Below, one piece after another: positions 8,609-16,290 of a stretch of 64,000 nt of DNA (position 1 is its first letter; each line of letters begins with the position of its first letter). The notes beneath the pieces are model-generated. The model ran no database searches. It saw only the letters and a program-made list of their open reading frames with translations, and was not told the origin of the DNA. The stretch is from Halopiger aswanensis (GTDB lineage Archaea; Halobacteriota; Halobacteria; Halobacteriales; Natrialbaceae), in NCBI RefSeq assembly GCF_003610195.1, contig NZ_RAPO01000001.1, positions 806,001-870,000 of the forward strand, in the 5' to 3' direction. The position numbers and the translations under genes are program-made.

Positions 8609-9772
8609 ATGGTTAGAGATACTATCCACGTTGACAAACAGTCAACGCGGAAACAGTTGACGATGGAAGCATGGGCCGCAGATTATCTCAACTCGGACTC
8701 GTCGATGACGAAGGGTTTAGCAGCTAATGAAGCTCTTCTCTTCGACTTTCGACGCGATTTAACCGACCCTCTCACCGAGATTGAGGGTCGTGTCCTCAAC
8801 CGGCTGTCTGAGCGCAGCGAGTTGGACTTCCGAGAGCTGCTCAACAGAATAATATCTGAGCGCACTGGTCAGGCGATGGCGAAACTTCAGAATGAGTGTA
8901 GGTATGACGACCCGGAGGAACGTCTAAATCACGTTGATTGTTATTTAATCGAGTCGCAGATGCCTGATGGTCGCGGACTTGGAGACGAGATTGCGGATAG
9001 CATCCGGTATCTCGTAGCATCTCCGTGGGACTCGCGTACTGACCGTCTCAATGACCTCCAGCGACTCGACCGGATGTTCACCGACGGGGTGGACGCGGTT
9101 GACTACGATGACTCTTCATTCCTTACCGCAATCGTTGAGGGCGATACCTCGACGTGGGCCGTAGGTGACCTCCATGAAGCTGTGGTTGACCGGGAGCCAT
9201 GGAACGACCCCGATTTGACAGTCGAGGACCTGCGCAACACGACCTACATCCCGGAAGGGCGCAAGCGTCGGCGTGCGCTTGACCACGCGCTGTCAAACTC
9301 GTCTCAGGTCTGGGACGAGAGCGACATCCGCAGCCTCATCAAGGACTTGTGGGAGGTCCACGACCTCACGGTAGACCAGATGATTAACGACCTCGATTAC
9401 GACCCTGGGTCTGCCGAGGTTGACGGTGTTAAATTCGCCGAACGCGTCCAAGACCTCGCGGAAGACCTCGTCAGCGAGATGCGGCAGGATGACCGGTGGC
9501 GAGATTCCGTACCTGGGAAACCTCTCCACTCACCGGCGCAGTATTACACGGACGACAAGCCGCCAGAGTACATCGTTGGTCTCATTGGTAGCGCAGAGAA
9601 CATCCTCAACCACGAGATAGTGGAATCTGAGGAGGATGTAGACATCGCAACGTCGCAGCTGACTCATTCAACCCGTGACACGGACCTCGACTTGGTCGAG
9701 GAAATGCAGGATGAGTTCGAGGACCGCTTGTTTGACCTCCGGGACGAGGTCATTGAAGAAGTAGAGGGGTAG
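8609..9772 (+). CDS. Hypothetical acidic protein of the element
   Basis: 387 residues from the ATG at 8609 (MVRDTIHVDKQSTRKQLTM); an in-frame GTG at 8567 overlaps the promoter and is less likely. No family recognised. The first ~20 residues contain a short beta-strand then a helix (DTIHVDKQSTRKQLTMEAW), loosely like the start of a ribbon-helix-helix fold. The remainder is helical and acidic with a basic patch (PEGRKRRRALDHAL near residue 230). It is the second-largest protein of the element and has its own promoter. A DNA-binding or replication role is possible but unsupported. Confidence 0.6.
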   Translation: MVRDTIHVDKQSTRKQLTMEAWAADYLNSDSSMTKGLAANEALLFDFRRDLTDPLTEIEGRVLNRLSERSELDFRELLNRIISERTGQAMAKLQNECRYDDPEERLNHVDCYLIESQMPDGRGLGDEIADSIRYLVASPWDSRTDRLNDLQRLDRMFTDGVDAVDYDDSSFLTAIVEGDTSTWAVGDLHEAVVDREPWNDPDLTVEDLRNTTYIPEGRKRRRALDHALSNSSQVWDESDIRSLIKDLWEVHDLTVDQMINDLDYDPGSAEVDGVKFAERVQDLAEDLVSEMRQDDRWRDSVPGKPLHSPAQYYTDDKPPEYIVGLIGSAENILNHEIVESEEDVDIATSQLTHSTRDTDLDLVEEMQDEFEDRLFDLRDEVIEEVEG

Positions 9773-10258
9773 TCACGCTGTGAGTGCGCGTGCGGCGTCG
9801 TTGAGTCCGTGTTTCTGGTTGTTGATGGCCGTCCACATCTGAGGGTGGATGTAAATACAACTATGGTCATTGTAGGATTTGAGTTCTCTCAATAGGGTTT
9901 CGTAGGTTCGGTCGTTATCGAGGTCGAGGTCGTCTTCAATGGATAGACGGGTTGCGTCCTCGTCTTGGTAGGCTCGCCACGAGAGTTGAACGTCAGTTGT
10001 GTCGGTCAAATCGTCGTGGAAGATGCGGATTGCAGGCTCATATCCTGACCGGATATAGTGTGCGTGTTCGAGGGTCTCATTTGGCCATAGCCGCTGTTCG
10101 TTGAGGTCACCGCTCACCAGAATGAATTCGGTCGAAACCTCGGCGGCGAGTTCGTCAAGGGAACCGGCGTTAAAACTCTGCCAAACTTCTGGTTCGACAA
10201 CTAAGCTACTGCACCGGCACAACCTCTTTTCTGATGTCCACCAGCTTGACATCGACAT
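9773..10258 (-). CDS. Hypothetical protein of the element
   Basis: 161 residues if started at the ATG at 10258 (10252 is also possible). The first ~18 residues (MSMSSWWTSEKRLCRCSS) overlap the end of the upstream gene in another frame and do not look like natural protein. Convincing sequence starts at VVEPEVWQSFNAGSLDELA. No ATG or GTG exists between 10252 and that point. Either the overlap start is real, or a frameshift has split one original gene (10206-10514 plus this one). The stop codon is at 9773, directly after the convergent gene ending at 9772. No function recognised. Confidence 0.55.
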   Translation of the reverse strand: MSMSSWWTSEKRLCRCSSLVVEPEVWQSFNAGSLDELAAEVSTEFILVSGDLNEQRLWPNETLEHAHYIRSGYEPAIRIFHDDLTDTTDVQLSWRAYQDEDATRLSIEDDLDLDNDRTYETLLRELKSYNDHSCIYIHPQMWTAINNQKHGLNDAARALTA

Positions 10259-10514
10259 CTATCTCCTTAGAGCCAGGAGCGCCCGGTGGACGGTGCGCAT
10301 CGATGAGTTCCTCTGTTGCTCCGATATGCACGCACCACCGCTCCTCAGGATGTATCTCTCGGTGTGGACCCCAAGCGTCACAGTCGCACTCAGACCCTCG
10401 ATACTCTAACTCTCCATCTCCCGGAGAGTACCACCGTCTCACGCGGAACTCAACGCCAGAATCGTCGAGGACGCGGAAATACATGACCACATAGTCCTCC
10501 GGGAGAGTCTCCAT
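10206..10514 (-). CDS. Hypothetical protein of the element, Trp/Cys-containing
   Basis: 102 residues starting METLPEDYVVMYFRVLDD. It contains GSECDCDAWGPHREIHPEE and a C-terminal beta-rich part (KEIDVDVKLVDIRKEVVPV). No family recognised. Its 3' end overlaps the downstream ORF (to 10258) by about 50 bases. It is divergent from the winged-helix gene at 10659, with a 144-bp promoter region between them. Confidence 0.5.
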   Translation of the reverse strand: METLPEDYVVMYFRVLDDSGVEFRVRRWYSPGDGELEYRGSECDCDAWGPHREIHPEERWCVHIGATEELIDAHRPPGAPGSKEIDVDVKLVDIRKEVVPVQ

Positions 10515-10658
10515 ATATCTGAGACATCAACGCGAATCGTACATAACGCCTGGGGCTAGTATCTCGGCCAGACACGCAGTAGAGAATCCCTCGACCTTCA
10601 CCGGGACGCCAGGATATATGTGTAGATTCTCTCGTGCTCATTGATAGGTAGGAATAGA

Positions 10659-10916
10659 ATGACGATGCGAGACCAAATCTGGAACGCGGCACTCGAACAG
10701 CTCGTCGCCAAGGGAAAATTCAAAGCCGCCGAAGTTATGGACGAACTCGACCTCTCTGAGAGGCAGCGGCAGACCGTACGACGTACCCTTAGACAGCTTG
10801 AGGAGCAAGGTTGGCTCTCACGGGAGAGCAAGCAATCCGGTATCTGGCGGCTTGGGAAGAAAGGGAGAATGCTGTTGAACGTGAGCGAGGACACTATTGA
10901 CGAGTCTAGAGAGTGA
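10659..10916 (+). CDS. Small winged helix-turn-helix protein
   Basis: 85 residues from the ATG at 10659 (83 from 10665). The whole protein is one winged helix: RDQIWNAALEQL, then KAAEVMDELDLS, recognition helix RQTVRRTLRQLEEQG, and wing WLSRESKQSGIWRLGKKG. It closely resembles the 72-residue protein at 22102 (RDxIWxAxL, QTVRxxLRxM), so the element carries two related small regulators near opposite ends. It probably controls element genes. The divergent gene at 10514 may share its regulatory region. Confidence 0.7.
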   Translation: MTMRDQIWNAALEQLVAKGKFKAAEVMDELDLSERQRQTVRRTLRQLEEQGWLSRESKQSGIWRLGKKGRMLLNVSEDTIDESRE

Positions 10917-10974
10917 CCCACTCAGTTTCGCTACCCCCGATATTGATTAGCACGCAGACAGAATAAAGGAGGAT

Positions 10975-11676
10975 ATGATTGAGGGGAGTGAGTTCAACGT
11001 TTTACAAGGTTCAGAGATTATTGAAGACAAAGGGTTAGACGAGGGTGGAGTACATGTTGACTGCAGTCGTTGCGGACGGGGACAACGATTGACAGCTGAT
11101 AACGCAGCTGGGTACTATGTCGACCGATGGCTCTGCAACTCCTGCAGAAACAACCTCCAAATCCGATGGGACGGAGACCTCCACCAGCCAACTGACCTCC
11201 TCTACCTGGTCAGCAAGCCCTTGTCTAAATCCACACTCAACGTGGGCGACACAGAGTATGAGGTAGTCCGCGAGGACTCGGATGAATTTACGCGAACCCA
11301 CCTGACTGCGTACCTTTTAAATCGAGAAGCCAAAGACCACCAACACGGAATTGGGACGTACAATATCGGGCACCATTACCCGCATATCGTGTTAGATGAC
11401 GGAGAGGCAGTCGGCTACCTACTCTGGGGACCAACGCCTAACGAGTACATGGTTCTTCGACAGTTGTTCATCCGTGAACCGTACCGCAGACAAGGGATTG
11501 GGTCTGCCCTCGTTGAATACTGGTGGGACGACGTGGCCAAAGAGTGGTGCGAGGACAGTGACGAGGATTTCTACCATATCGAGATGCCTAACGAATCGAT
11601 GACGGAGCTAATAGTTGACCTTGGCCATGATGGTGAGGATGGACAACCATGCGCTTACAGACACCAGCCGAGCTGA
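10975..11676 (+). CDS. GNAT N-acetyltransferase with N-terminal zinc ribbon
   Basis: 233 residues. The N-terminal ~55 contain two Cys pairs (DCSRCGRG and LCNSCRNN), a small zinc ribbon. The C-terminal ~110 form a GNAT fold with the acetyl-CoA-binding signature RRQGIGSALVEYW, preceded by VLRQLFIREPY. The substrate is unknown; in an element it might modify a protein, a metabolite or a toxin. A GGAGG lies two bases before the ATG at 10975, closer than usual for a Shine-Dalgarno. It is a single gene between the winged-helix gene and 11803. Confidence 0.75.
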   Translation: MIEGSEFNVLQGSEIIEDKGLDEGGVHVDCSRCGRGQRLTADNAAGYYVDRWLCNSCRNNLQIRWDGDLHQPTDLLYLVSKPLSKSTLNVGDTEYEVVREDSDEFTRTHLTAYLLNREAKDHQHGIGTYNIGHHYPHIVLDDGEAVGYLLWGPTPNEYMVLRQLFIREPYRRQGIGSALVEYWWDDVAKEWCEDSDEDFYHIEMPNESMTELIVDLGHDGEDGQPCAYRHQPS

Positions 11677-11688
11677 CTACGTAGACTT

Positions 11689-11799
11689 CACTCGGTACGA
11701 GGTGTGTGTCTAGAATAGACTCAAGCATATAAAGGGGTCGAGAACGGGCGGTATGAGGTATTAGGAGACAGTTTAGGTTACTACACTCGGCACGAGGTG
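11689..11799 (+). promoter_or_regulatory. Promoter bracketed by two 16-bp dyad motifs
   Basis: CACTCGGTACGAGGTG at 11689-11704 and CACTCGGCACGAGGTG at 11784-11799 differ by one base. Each is an imperfect dyad (CACTCG against CGAGGTG). A TATA-like ATATAAAG lies between them at 11727-11734. The second copy ends three bases before the ATG at 11803. This looks like a paired operator allowing looping or autoregulation of the 11803 gene. Confidence 0.5.
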
Positions 11800-11802
11800 G
11801 AG

Positions 11803-12528
11803 ATGAGTTTTCTTGGTATTCCTCGGCATGAGAAGAGTTACATCATGGTTCAAGATTTAAATGCCATTAGACGCCTCTATCTGGGTAACTTGCCGAGAAA
11901 GATACCTTCCCGAGACTCCATAGTAGTCCTCCAAAACGAGCAAATTGATTTCAAAGTCGAATTCGATGGGATTGGGCCAAGCGGTGTGAAATTTCTGGTC
12001 AATGATGAGATAGCAGCCGCCCCAAGTTTACATCCAGCGGAGACTGAGTGGATGATAGAGCCAACATTCCGGGAGACGGGCGAGTTCACCTTCCAGATAA
12101 TCGTCGAAGGGCCTGCATCTCCTGCAGAGATGGAGAAACTTGCGAGTGGAGACTCTGAAAAGATGGCGAACGTTAAGGAGTCAGAACGAATCAACGCGAC
12201 TTGGGATATAGTAGTTGCAGACCCTGACGAATTGTATCAGTCTACTCCTGAGAGAATCACAGAACTGATTCTGACAGCGTTAGGTCTGTACCAAGCAGGG
12301 GAACTCTCCTATAAATCCGTGAAGAGGGTGAAGAGAGTTCTTGATGAACAACTGCCAGAAGAGACAGTAGATGACGTTGAACACGAGCTAACAACGTTGG
12401 ATGACTTCATAGAGTCCAATGAGCCAGAAGAGGATGAACAGGAGGACTCAAACAAAGAGCTAAACCGGATAGCCAATTGGAGCGGGTACATGATTCAGAA
12501 ACTGCAAACTCGGTTCAGACGAGATTAG
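11803..12528 (+). CDS. Hypothetical protein of the element
   Basis: 241 residues from the ATG at 11803. The N-terminal ~125 residues look beta-rich (VLQNEQIDFKVEFDGIGPSG, WMIEPTFRETGEFTFQIIVE), with the alternating pattern of an Ig-like sandwich. The rest is helical and ends with an acidic linker (NEPEEDEQEDSNKE) and a basic tail. No signal peptide or family recognised. It overlaps by 14 bases the 3' end of the convergent membrane-protein gene at 12515. A paired 16-bp motif precedes it. Confidence 0.55.
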   Translation: MSFLGIPRHEKSYIMVQDLNAIRRLYLGNLPRKIPSRDSIVVLQNEQIDFKVEFDGIGPSGVKFLVNDEIAAAPSLHPAETEWMIEPTFRETGEFTFQIIVEGPASPAEMEKLASGDSEKMANVKESERINATWDIVVADPDELYQSTPERITELILTALGLYQAGELSYKSVKRVKRVLDEQLPEETVDDVEHELTTLDDFIESNEPEEDEQEDSNKELNRIANWSGYMIQKLQTRFRRD

Positions 12529-13435
12529 TGACGAGACCGCGCTCATACGCAAAGTGCAGCCCGAAGAGAACGTACACTACCAGTGAGTACTGCACGTATC
12601 TCCACTTGTTAGACGACAACTCCCCAAAGTCATCTCGCCCATACCGACCGTAAAGGAAGCGTGTAGAGACGATGCTATAATTTGTAGCAAGAGCAAATAG
12701 AAGTGACAGAACGGTTATTTTCGTCGTTTGAACCACCGATGAGGTCGGGAAGACGAAAGTGGCTGCAGCCATCGGCAAGAGAAATACTCCTGTAAAGGCG
12801 GCTGCTCCGAGGGCAACACCAAGACGTGACCCAATACGCTCCCCCAGACTCTGTTCCTCGGTATCTGCTAGACCTGTTTCCTGAATACGGCGAGCTTGAG
12901 GAGGATATTCGTCTTCAGGTAGGACAGACCTCTCAAGTAGCGTCTTCGACATCGCCAAAACCTCGTTACCAAACGGAGTTCCTCTGGAATTCAGATGCAC
13001 GTTCCAAACGTGGAGCGACATCAAGAGGAAGAAATCCCGATACAGTATTTCGTAGAGTACAACTGAAAGTAGAGCAGCAACGACGCATAGCGTCATTGCG
13101 ATAGACAATGGGGTCGCGGGAACAATAGGTGTGAGATATGAACCGACAACAAGGGAGAGGTAGAGAAACGAGTACGTGGTTGTGACGACTAACAGGGGAG
13201 TAGACCGCGACATAATCCAATCCTGTCTCGAATGCGGGTTTATCAATGCCATCCGGCGGAGGAGTGTGAGTAGCAGCAGCAGAAGAGCAGCACCAATAGT
13301 TGGTATCGTCAGTACCTGGCTGACACCAGGACTAATCAGGAGAGCTGTAGCAATGAGGGCAGCAACAGTTATCTCATAGTCTACTGCCGACTCCATATCC
13401 TTCTCTAACGTATCCGATAACGATACTTTCGCCAT
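12515..13435 (-). CDS. Polytopic membrane protein of the element
   Basis: 306 residues from the ATG at 13435 (an in-frame GTG lies at 13444). About six hydrophobic helices are visible: two near residues 23-57, two near 78-128, then a soluble loop of ~80 residues (PEDEYPPQARRIQETGLADT), and two or three more at the C-terminus. No known transporter or enzyme motif. The function is unknown. Confidence 0.6.
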   Translation of the reverse strand: MAKVSLSDTLEKDMESAVDYEITVAALIATALLISPGVSQVLTIPTIGAALLLLLLTLLRRMALINPHSRQDWIMSRSTPLLVVTTTYSFLYLSLVVGSYLTPIVPATPLSIAMTLCVVAALLSVVLYEILYRDFFLLMSLHVWNVHLNSRGTPFGNEVLAMSKTLLERSVLPEDEYPPQARRIQETGLADTEEQSLGERIGSRLGVALGAAAFTGVFLLPMAAATFVFPTSSVVQTTKITVLSLLFALATNYSIVSTRFLYGRYGRDDFGELSSNKWRYVQYSLVVYVLFGLHFAYERGLVTNLV

Positions 13436-13539
13436 TTGGCACATTCAGAGGCAAGTATCGTCTTAATCCCTCGGGTTCCGCAGACAGGTCGGACGGTCTC
13501 GGCGATGCATCTTTGGCATATTATACCCAATCTATCAGT

Positions 13540-13668
13540 ATGGGACATCGAGAAGAGGGAAATGACGACAGGTCCGAATTGAAGGACGCGATAAAGCGTA
13601 ACCGCGAGCGGACTGAGCATATTGACCACGAGGAGTTTGAGGACGAGTACTTCTCAGGTGAAGACTGA
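13540..13668 (+). CDS. 42-residue acidic protein upstream of a winged-helix gene
   Basis: ATG at 13540, TGA at 13666-13668. The product starts MGHREEGNDDRSELKDAIKR and ends EEFEDEYFSGED: highly charged and helical. It stops five bases before the ATG of the gene at 13674, so the two are likely one transcript. A TTATAC-containing AT-rich stretch precedes it. A small acidic protein in tandem with a DNA-binding protein could form a regulatory or toxin-antitoxin-like pair; that is inference only. Confidence 0.5.
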   Translation: MGHREEGNDDRSELKDAIKRNRERTEHIDHEEFEDEYFSGED

Positions 13669-13673
13669 GGTCT

Positions 13674-14087
13674 ATGGCTGACGCTCCCGGAGTTGACTCG
13701 TGGAAGGAACACACGAGCGCGTTTGACCGAGTGCAGTCGATTGCGACCACCGTGACTCAGCCGAGGTCAGCAGCCTATATCGCCGATGAGGCATACGTTG
13801 AGGAGGCTACGGCACGAGAGCATCTGGACCAGCTCGTAGACCTGGGAGTTCTCAGGCGCACTCATGAAGAGGAGACTTGGTACGCTCCAGACCCGCTCTA
13901 TACACGGATGCTGTCACTACGCGACTTACTCGATGCTTATGACCAAGATGGCCTCGCCAACCTGCAGACGGAGATGCGGAGTAAACTGGAAGAATTGGAA
14001 GGTCGAGAGCGAGACCTCCTCCAGTATCGACTGGGAGTAGTCGAAGAGGCCATCGAGGTGCGGCAACGCTACATGCAGGCGGACTGA
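13674..14087 (+). CDS. Winged helix-turn-helix regulator
   Basis: 137 residues. Residues ~18-65 form a winged helix (QSIATTVTQPRSAAYIADEA, then TAREHLDQLVDLGVLRR). The C-terminal half is a long helix with coiled-coil character (LQTEMRSKLEELEGRERDLL). Proteins of this shape are frequent in haloarchaeal genomes and are presumed regulators. It follows the 42-residue ORF with a five-base gap. Its target is unknown. Confidence 0.7.
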   Translation: MADAPGVDSWKEHTSAFDRVQSIATTVTQPRSAAYIADEAYVEEATAREHLDQLVDLGVLRRTHEEETWYAPDPLYTRMLSLRDLLDAYDQDGLANLQTEMRSKLEELEGRERDLLQYRLGVVEEAIEVRQRYMQAD

Positions 14088-14242
14088 ATTCTGTCTCTCC
14101 GGTATCAAGTGTGTAGGAAACCTCCAGTTCTCTTCTCTTAGTTCGTTGCACTACCCTTCCACCTACCAGTAGTACTACGCTCACGTTCGCGGACGATTCA
14201 TCGACCGAGAACCTATGGGGTAGTCGACCTTCAGATGTACTT

Positions 14243-14321
14243 GGGCCGAGACACAACGTATACCGTGTCAGGCAAACAAAACCAATTGGTTAGGAAGCGG
14301 GTTCGAATCCCGTCCGGTCCA
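14243..14321 (+). ncRNA. tRNA-like structure with intact T-arm and acceptor
   Basis: The 3' part is a perfect tRNA T-arm (GCGGG TTCGAAT CCCGT) followed by CCGGTCC and A. GGGCCGA at 14243 can pair with CCGGTCC in six of seven positions. Between them lie a GACAC/GTGTC hairpin and an AACC-AATT-GGTT hairpin instead of normal D and anticodon arms. It is therefore not a functional tRNA. It may be a tRNA remnant from an earlier att site or a tRNA mimic. Confidence 0.4.
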
Positions 14322-14404
14322 CTCGGAGCGGTGAACAGCAAGGTACCCGCTCAGCTTGATAAGCAGGGAGAAAACCTCGGCTCCGTTGCCGCTTCTTTCT
14401 CGAT

Positions 14405-14611
14405 TCAGAGGTGAGCTAGCACCCACATGTACAGGAGTGCAGGCGGAAGACCAGCAACCGGCCCGAGGTGAATTAAAAGGAGAGTAGGAACCACTACCAG
14501 AAGCGCCACCCCGACCAGCACGACCTTGAGGATGTGGGCCACTCTAAAGAGTAGAAATCCCAAGAGAGGGAGTGTCACCCCGTAGTCCTCATCTATATGT
14601 ACTTCACTCAT
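14405..14611 (-). CDS. Small membrane protein following the serine recombinase
   Basis: 68 residues from the ATG at 14611, which overlaps the recombinase stop by eight bases, so translation is probably coupled. After an acidic N-terminus (MSEVHIDEDYG) it has about two hydrophobic helices (LKVVLVGVALLVVVPTLLLI and LPPALLYMWVLAHL). The function is unknown. It is the third gene of the 15609-14405 operon. Confidence 0.55.
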   Translation of the reverse strand: MSEVHIDEDYGVTLPLLGFLLFRVAHILKVVLVGVALLVVVPTLLLIHLGPVAGLPPALLYMWVLAHL

Positions 14612-15377
14612 TATCACCACCGTAGTACTCGTCGAGGGCTTCCTGCACGAGCCTCCGCCGACGACGTTCGTCAGTTCCCTCTTCTGCATCCTCAACGTAC
14701 TCCTTCCCCTCAACGTATCGGTCTCGGTGGTCTTCCATCAGCGAGGAGAGCGCCTGCCGGGAGATAGGGATGTCCTCCTCAACCGACCGCTGTGACTCAC
14801 CGTCCTCGACCCGTAGCATGGCCGCGCGGATGGCCGCAAACTCCTCGTCGTCAACGATGAGGTAGCCGTTGTCGTCGGTGGTGAACCCGGTGGGGGTCTT
14901 GCCCGTCCACTTGCCCTCGCGCTGGGTCTGTGCCAGCCCGCGGTTGATGCGTCGGCGGGTCTGCTTAGCCTCCTCCTCGTACCAGAGCGCGAGCTGCTTG
15001 GCGAAGAAGTGGGACATCGGGTCGTCTGGGTCGATGCAGTCAATCATCTCGTCCCGGAGGTAGATGGGTGTCTCCGTCTTCACCGCCGCATCGATGAAGT
15101 CCGCGCTCGCGGAGAGTTTGCGGGCGATGCGGGAGATTTCGGTCATCACGACGGCGTCGTACTTCCCGTCCCGCACGTTCTCCATCAGTTCGAGGAACTG
15201 CTCCCGGGAGAGGTCCGAGCCGCTTCGGTCGCGGTCAACGAACTGGTCGACCTCGCTCATCGAGATGTCGCGCTCCTTGAACCACTCGCGGATACTCCCA
15301 TGCTGGCTGGCTTCCCCTGACTCCTGATTGCCGGTCGACACACGCTGGTAGGACGCGTATCGCTTTACCTCACTCAT
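14604..15377 (-). CDS. Serine recombinase (resolvase/invertase family)
   Basis: 257 residues from the ATG at 15377. The N-terminal catalytic domain contains YQRVSTGNQ with the nucleophilic Ser, FVDRDRSGSDLSREQ and VVMTEISRIARKLSASADF, as in resolvases. The helical region QTRRRINRGLAQTQREGKW corresponds to the E-helix/recombinase linker, followed by a DNA-binding part with SQRSVEEDIPISRQALSSL. It lacks the long zinc/coiled-coil domain of large serine integrases, so multimer resolution or inversion is more likely than integration. It is flanked in its operon by a zinc-ribbon and a small membrane protein. Confidence 0.88.
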   Translation of the reverse strand: MSEVKRYASYQRVSTGNQESGEASQHGSIREWFKERDISMSEVDQFVDRDRSGSDLSREQFLELMENVRDGKYDAVVMTEISRIARKLSASADFIDAAVKTETPIYLRDEMIDCIDPDDPMSHFFAKQLALWYEEEAKQTRRRINRGLAQTQREGKWTGKTPTGFTTDDNGYLIVDDEEFAAIRAAMLRVEDGESQRSVEEDIPISRQALSSLMEDHRDRYVEGKEYVEDAEEGTDERRRRRLVQEALDEYYGGDNE

Positions 15378-15609
15378 AGGAATCACTCTCCCGAAGAGAG
15401 GCTATCTCCTCGTCCGTCAGGAACTGTTCTAGAAATCTCAGAACTGTATCCACAACCTGGAGAATTCTCACCTGTGAGCGGGCATAGTGCCTATCACAGT
15501 CACCTCTGCACAGGTACGTAGACTTGATTGGAGTCTGTTCGAGTTCGTGTTCACACTCTGGGCACTCTACCCCAGAATAGTGGAGGCCGTCTTTGGTACT
15601 TGCTGTCAT
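15370..15609 (-). CDS. Small zinc-ribbon protein, first gene of the recombinase operon
   Basis: 79 residues. Two metal-binding knuckles are visible: ECPECEHE and LCRGDCDRHY, a treble-clef-like or ribbon zinc site. The C-terminal part is helical and acidic (VVDTVLRFLEQFLTDEEI). Its end overlaps the start of the serine recombinase by eight bases, indicating co-expression. It may assist the recombinase in DNA binding; this is inferred from position. Confidence 0.6.
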   Translation of the reverse strand: MTASTKDGLHYSGVECPECEHELEQTPIKSTYLCRGDCDRHYARSQVRILQVVDTVLRFLEQFLTDEEIASLRESDSYE

Positions 15610-15767
15610 AATTATGCTATTTCTGGCTATCCTAACTTACCGCCCACTACCCTATATAAATGCGGGTCGAATTTTACCGCCTGTCAGAATCCACTTGGAA
15701 TCTTACCACCTACCCCAACAGTCCTTGTGGGGGTAAACCTATAGGGTCAGGGGTACAACAAGTAGGT
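15610..15767. promoter_or_regulatory. Bidirectional promoter region with TACCCC dyad
   Basis: The 158-bp gap between divergent operons contains CCTATATAAATG (TATA box, ~15650-15657) and a dyad of TACCCC (near 15712) with GGGGTA (near 15730), overlapping a second AT-rich box (CCTATAGGG). It probably serves the recombinase operon to the left and the 15768 gene to the right. Confidence 0.4.
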
Positions 15768-16052
15768 ATGAAGTCAGACACCACCCGAACCGACGACGCA
15801 CAGGCCGAAAACGAAGCGAAAGCAGAGAACCTAATCAAATCCATTACTGGATTTGGTGAGTGCGAATACATCGACAGCACCGTTGACGCGTATCACGACG
15901 GTGCAGACTTCACACTCACATTTAATGACAACATCCCGGCATGTGTTCTCGAAAATGTTTCGGACCGAGACCAGCCGGAGATGTTAGGAGTTGAAACAAC
16001 CTCCGGCAACATCCTGACTCTCTCAGTGGCTTACAAACCTCATCTTATCTAA
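15768..16052 (+). CDS. Hypothetical protein of the element
   Basis: 94 residues from the ATG at 15768. A charged helix (ENEAKAENLIKSITGFGECE) is followed by beta-strands (DFTLTFNDNIPACVLENV and ILTLSVAYKPH). No family recognised. The gene at 16063 follows within ten bases, so both are likely co-transcribed. Confidence 0.5.
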   Translation: MKSDTTRTDDAQAENEAKAENLIKSITGFGECEYIDSTVDAYHDGADFTLTFNDNIPACVLENVSDRDQPEMLGVETTSGNILTLSVAYKPHLI

Positions 16053-16062
16053 ATTCGAATTT

Positions 16063-16284
16063 ATGACTGACGACGCACCCAAACTCAGTGACCAACAGAA
16101 GCGCATCATCGAACTCCTCGATGAAGGCCACACGTGGGCGTCCGCCGCGGACGAGTTGGACATCAGCCAGAGCGCGCTCGAAGAACAAATGGCACGCGTA
16201 AGCGATAAGACCGAGCGCGCTACGGAGGAAATCAAAGAATGGGAAGAGACGCTTGCCTGGCTCGACGCACACGACCAGTTGTGA
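16063..16284 (+). CDS. Small helix-turn-helix protein
   Basis: 73 residues. KLSDQQKRIIELLDEGHTWA then AADELDISQSALEEQMARV gives the helix-turn-helix of LuxR/sigma-region-4-like proteins. The C-terminus is a charged helix (ERATEEIKEWEETLAWLDAH). It is likely a DNA-binding regulator within the element, second gene after 15768. It is convergent with the 16291 gene, with only six bases between. Confidence 0.65.
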   Translation: MTDDAPKLSDQQKRIIELLDEGHTWASAADELDISQSALEEQMARVSDKTERATEEIKEWEETLAWLDAHDQL

Positions 16285-16290
16285 CCCTTC

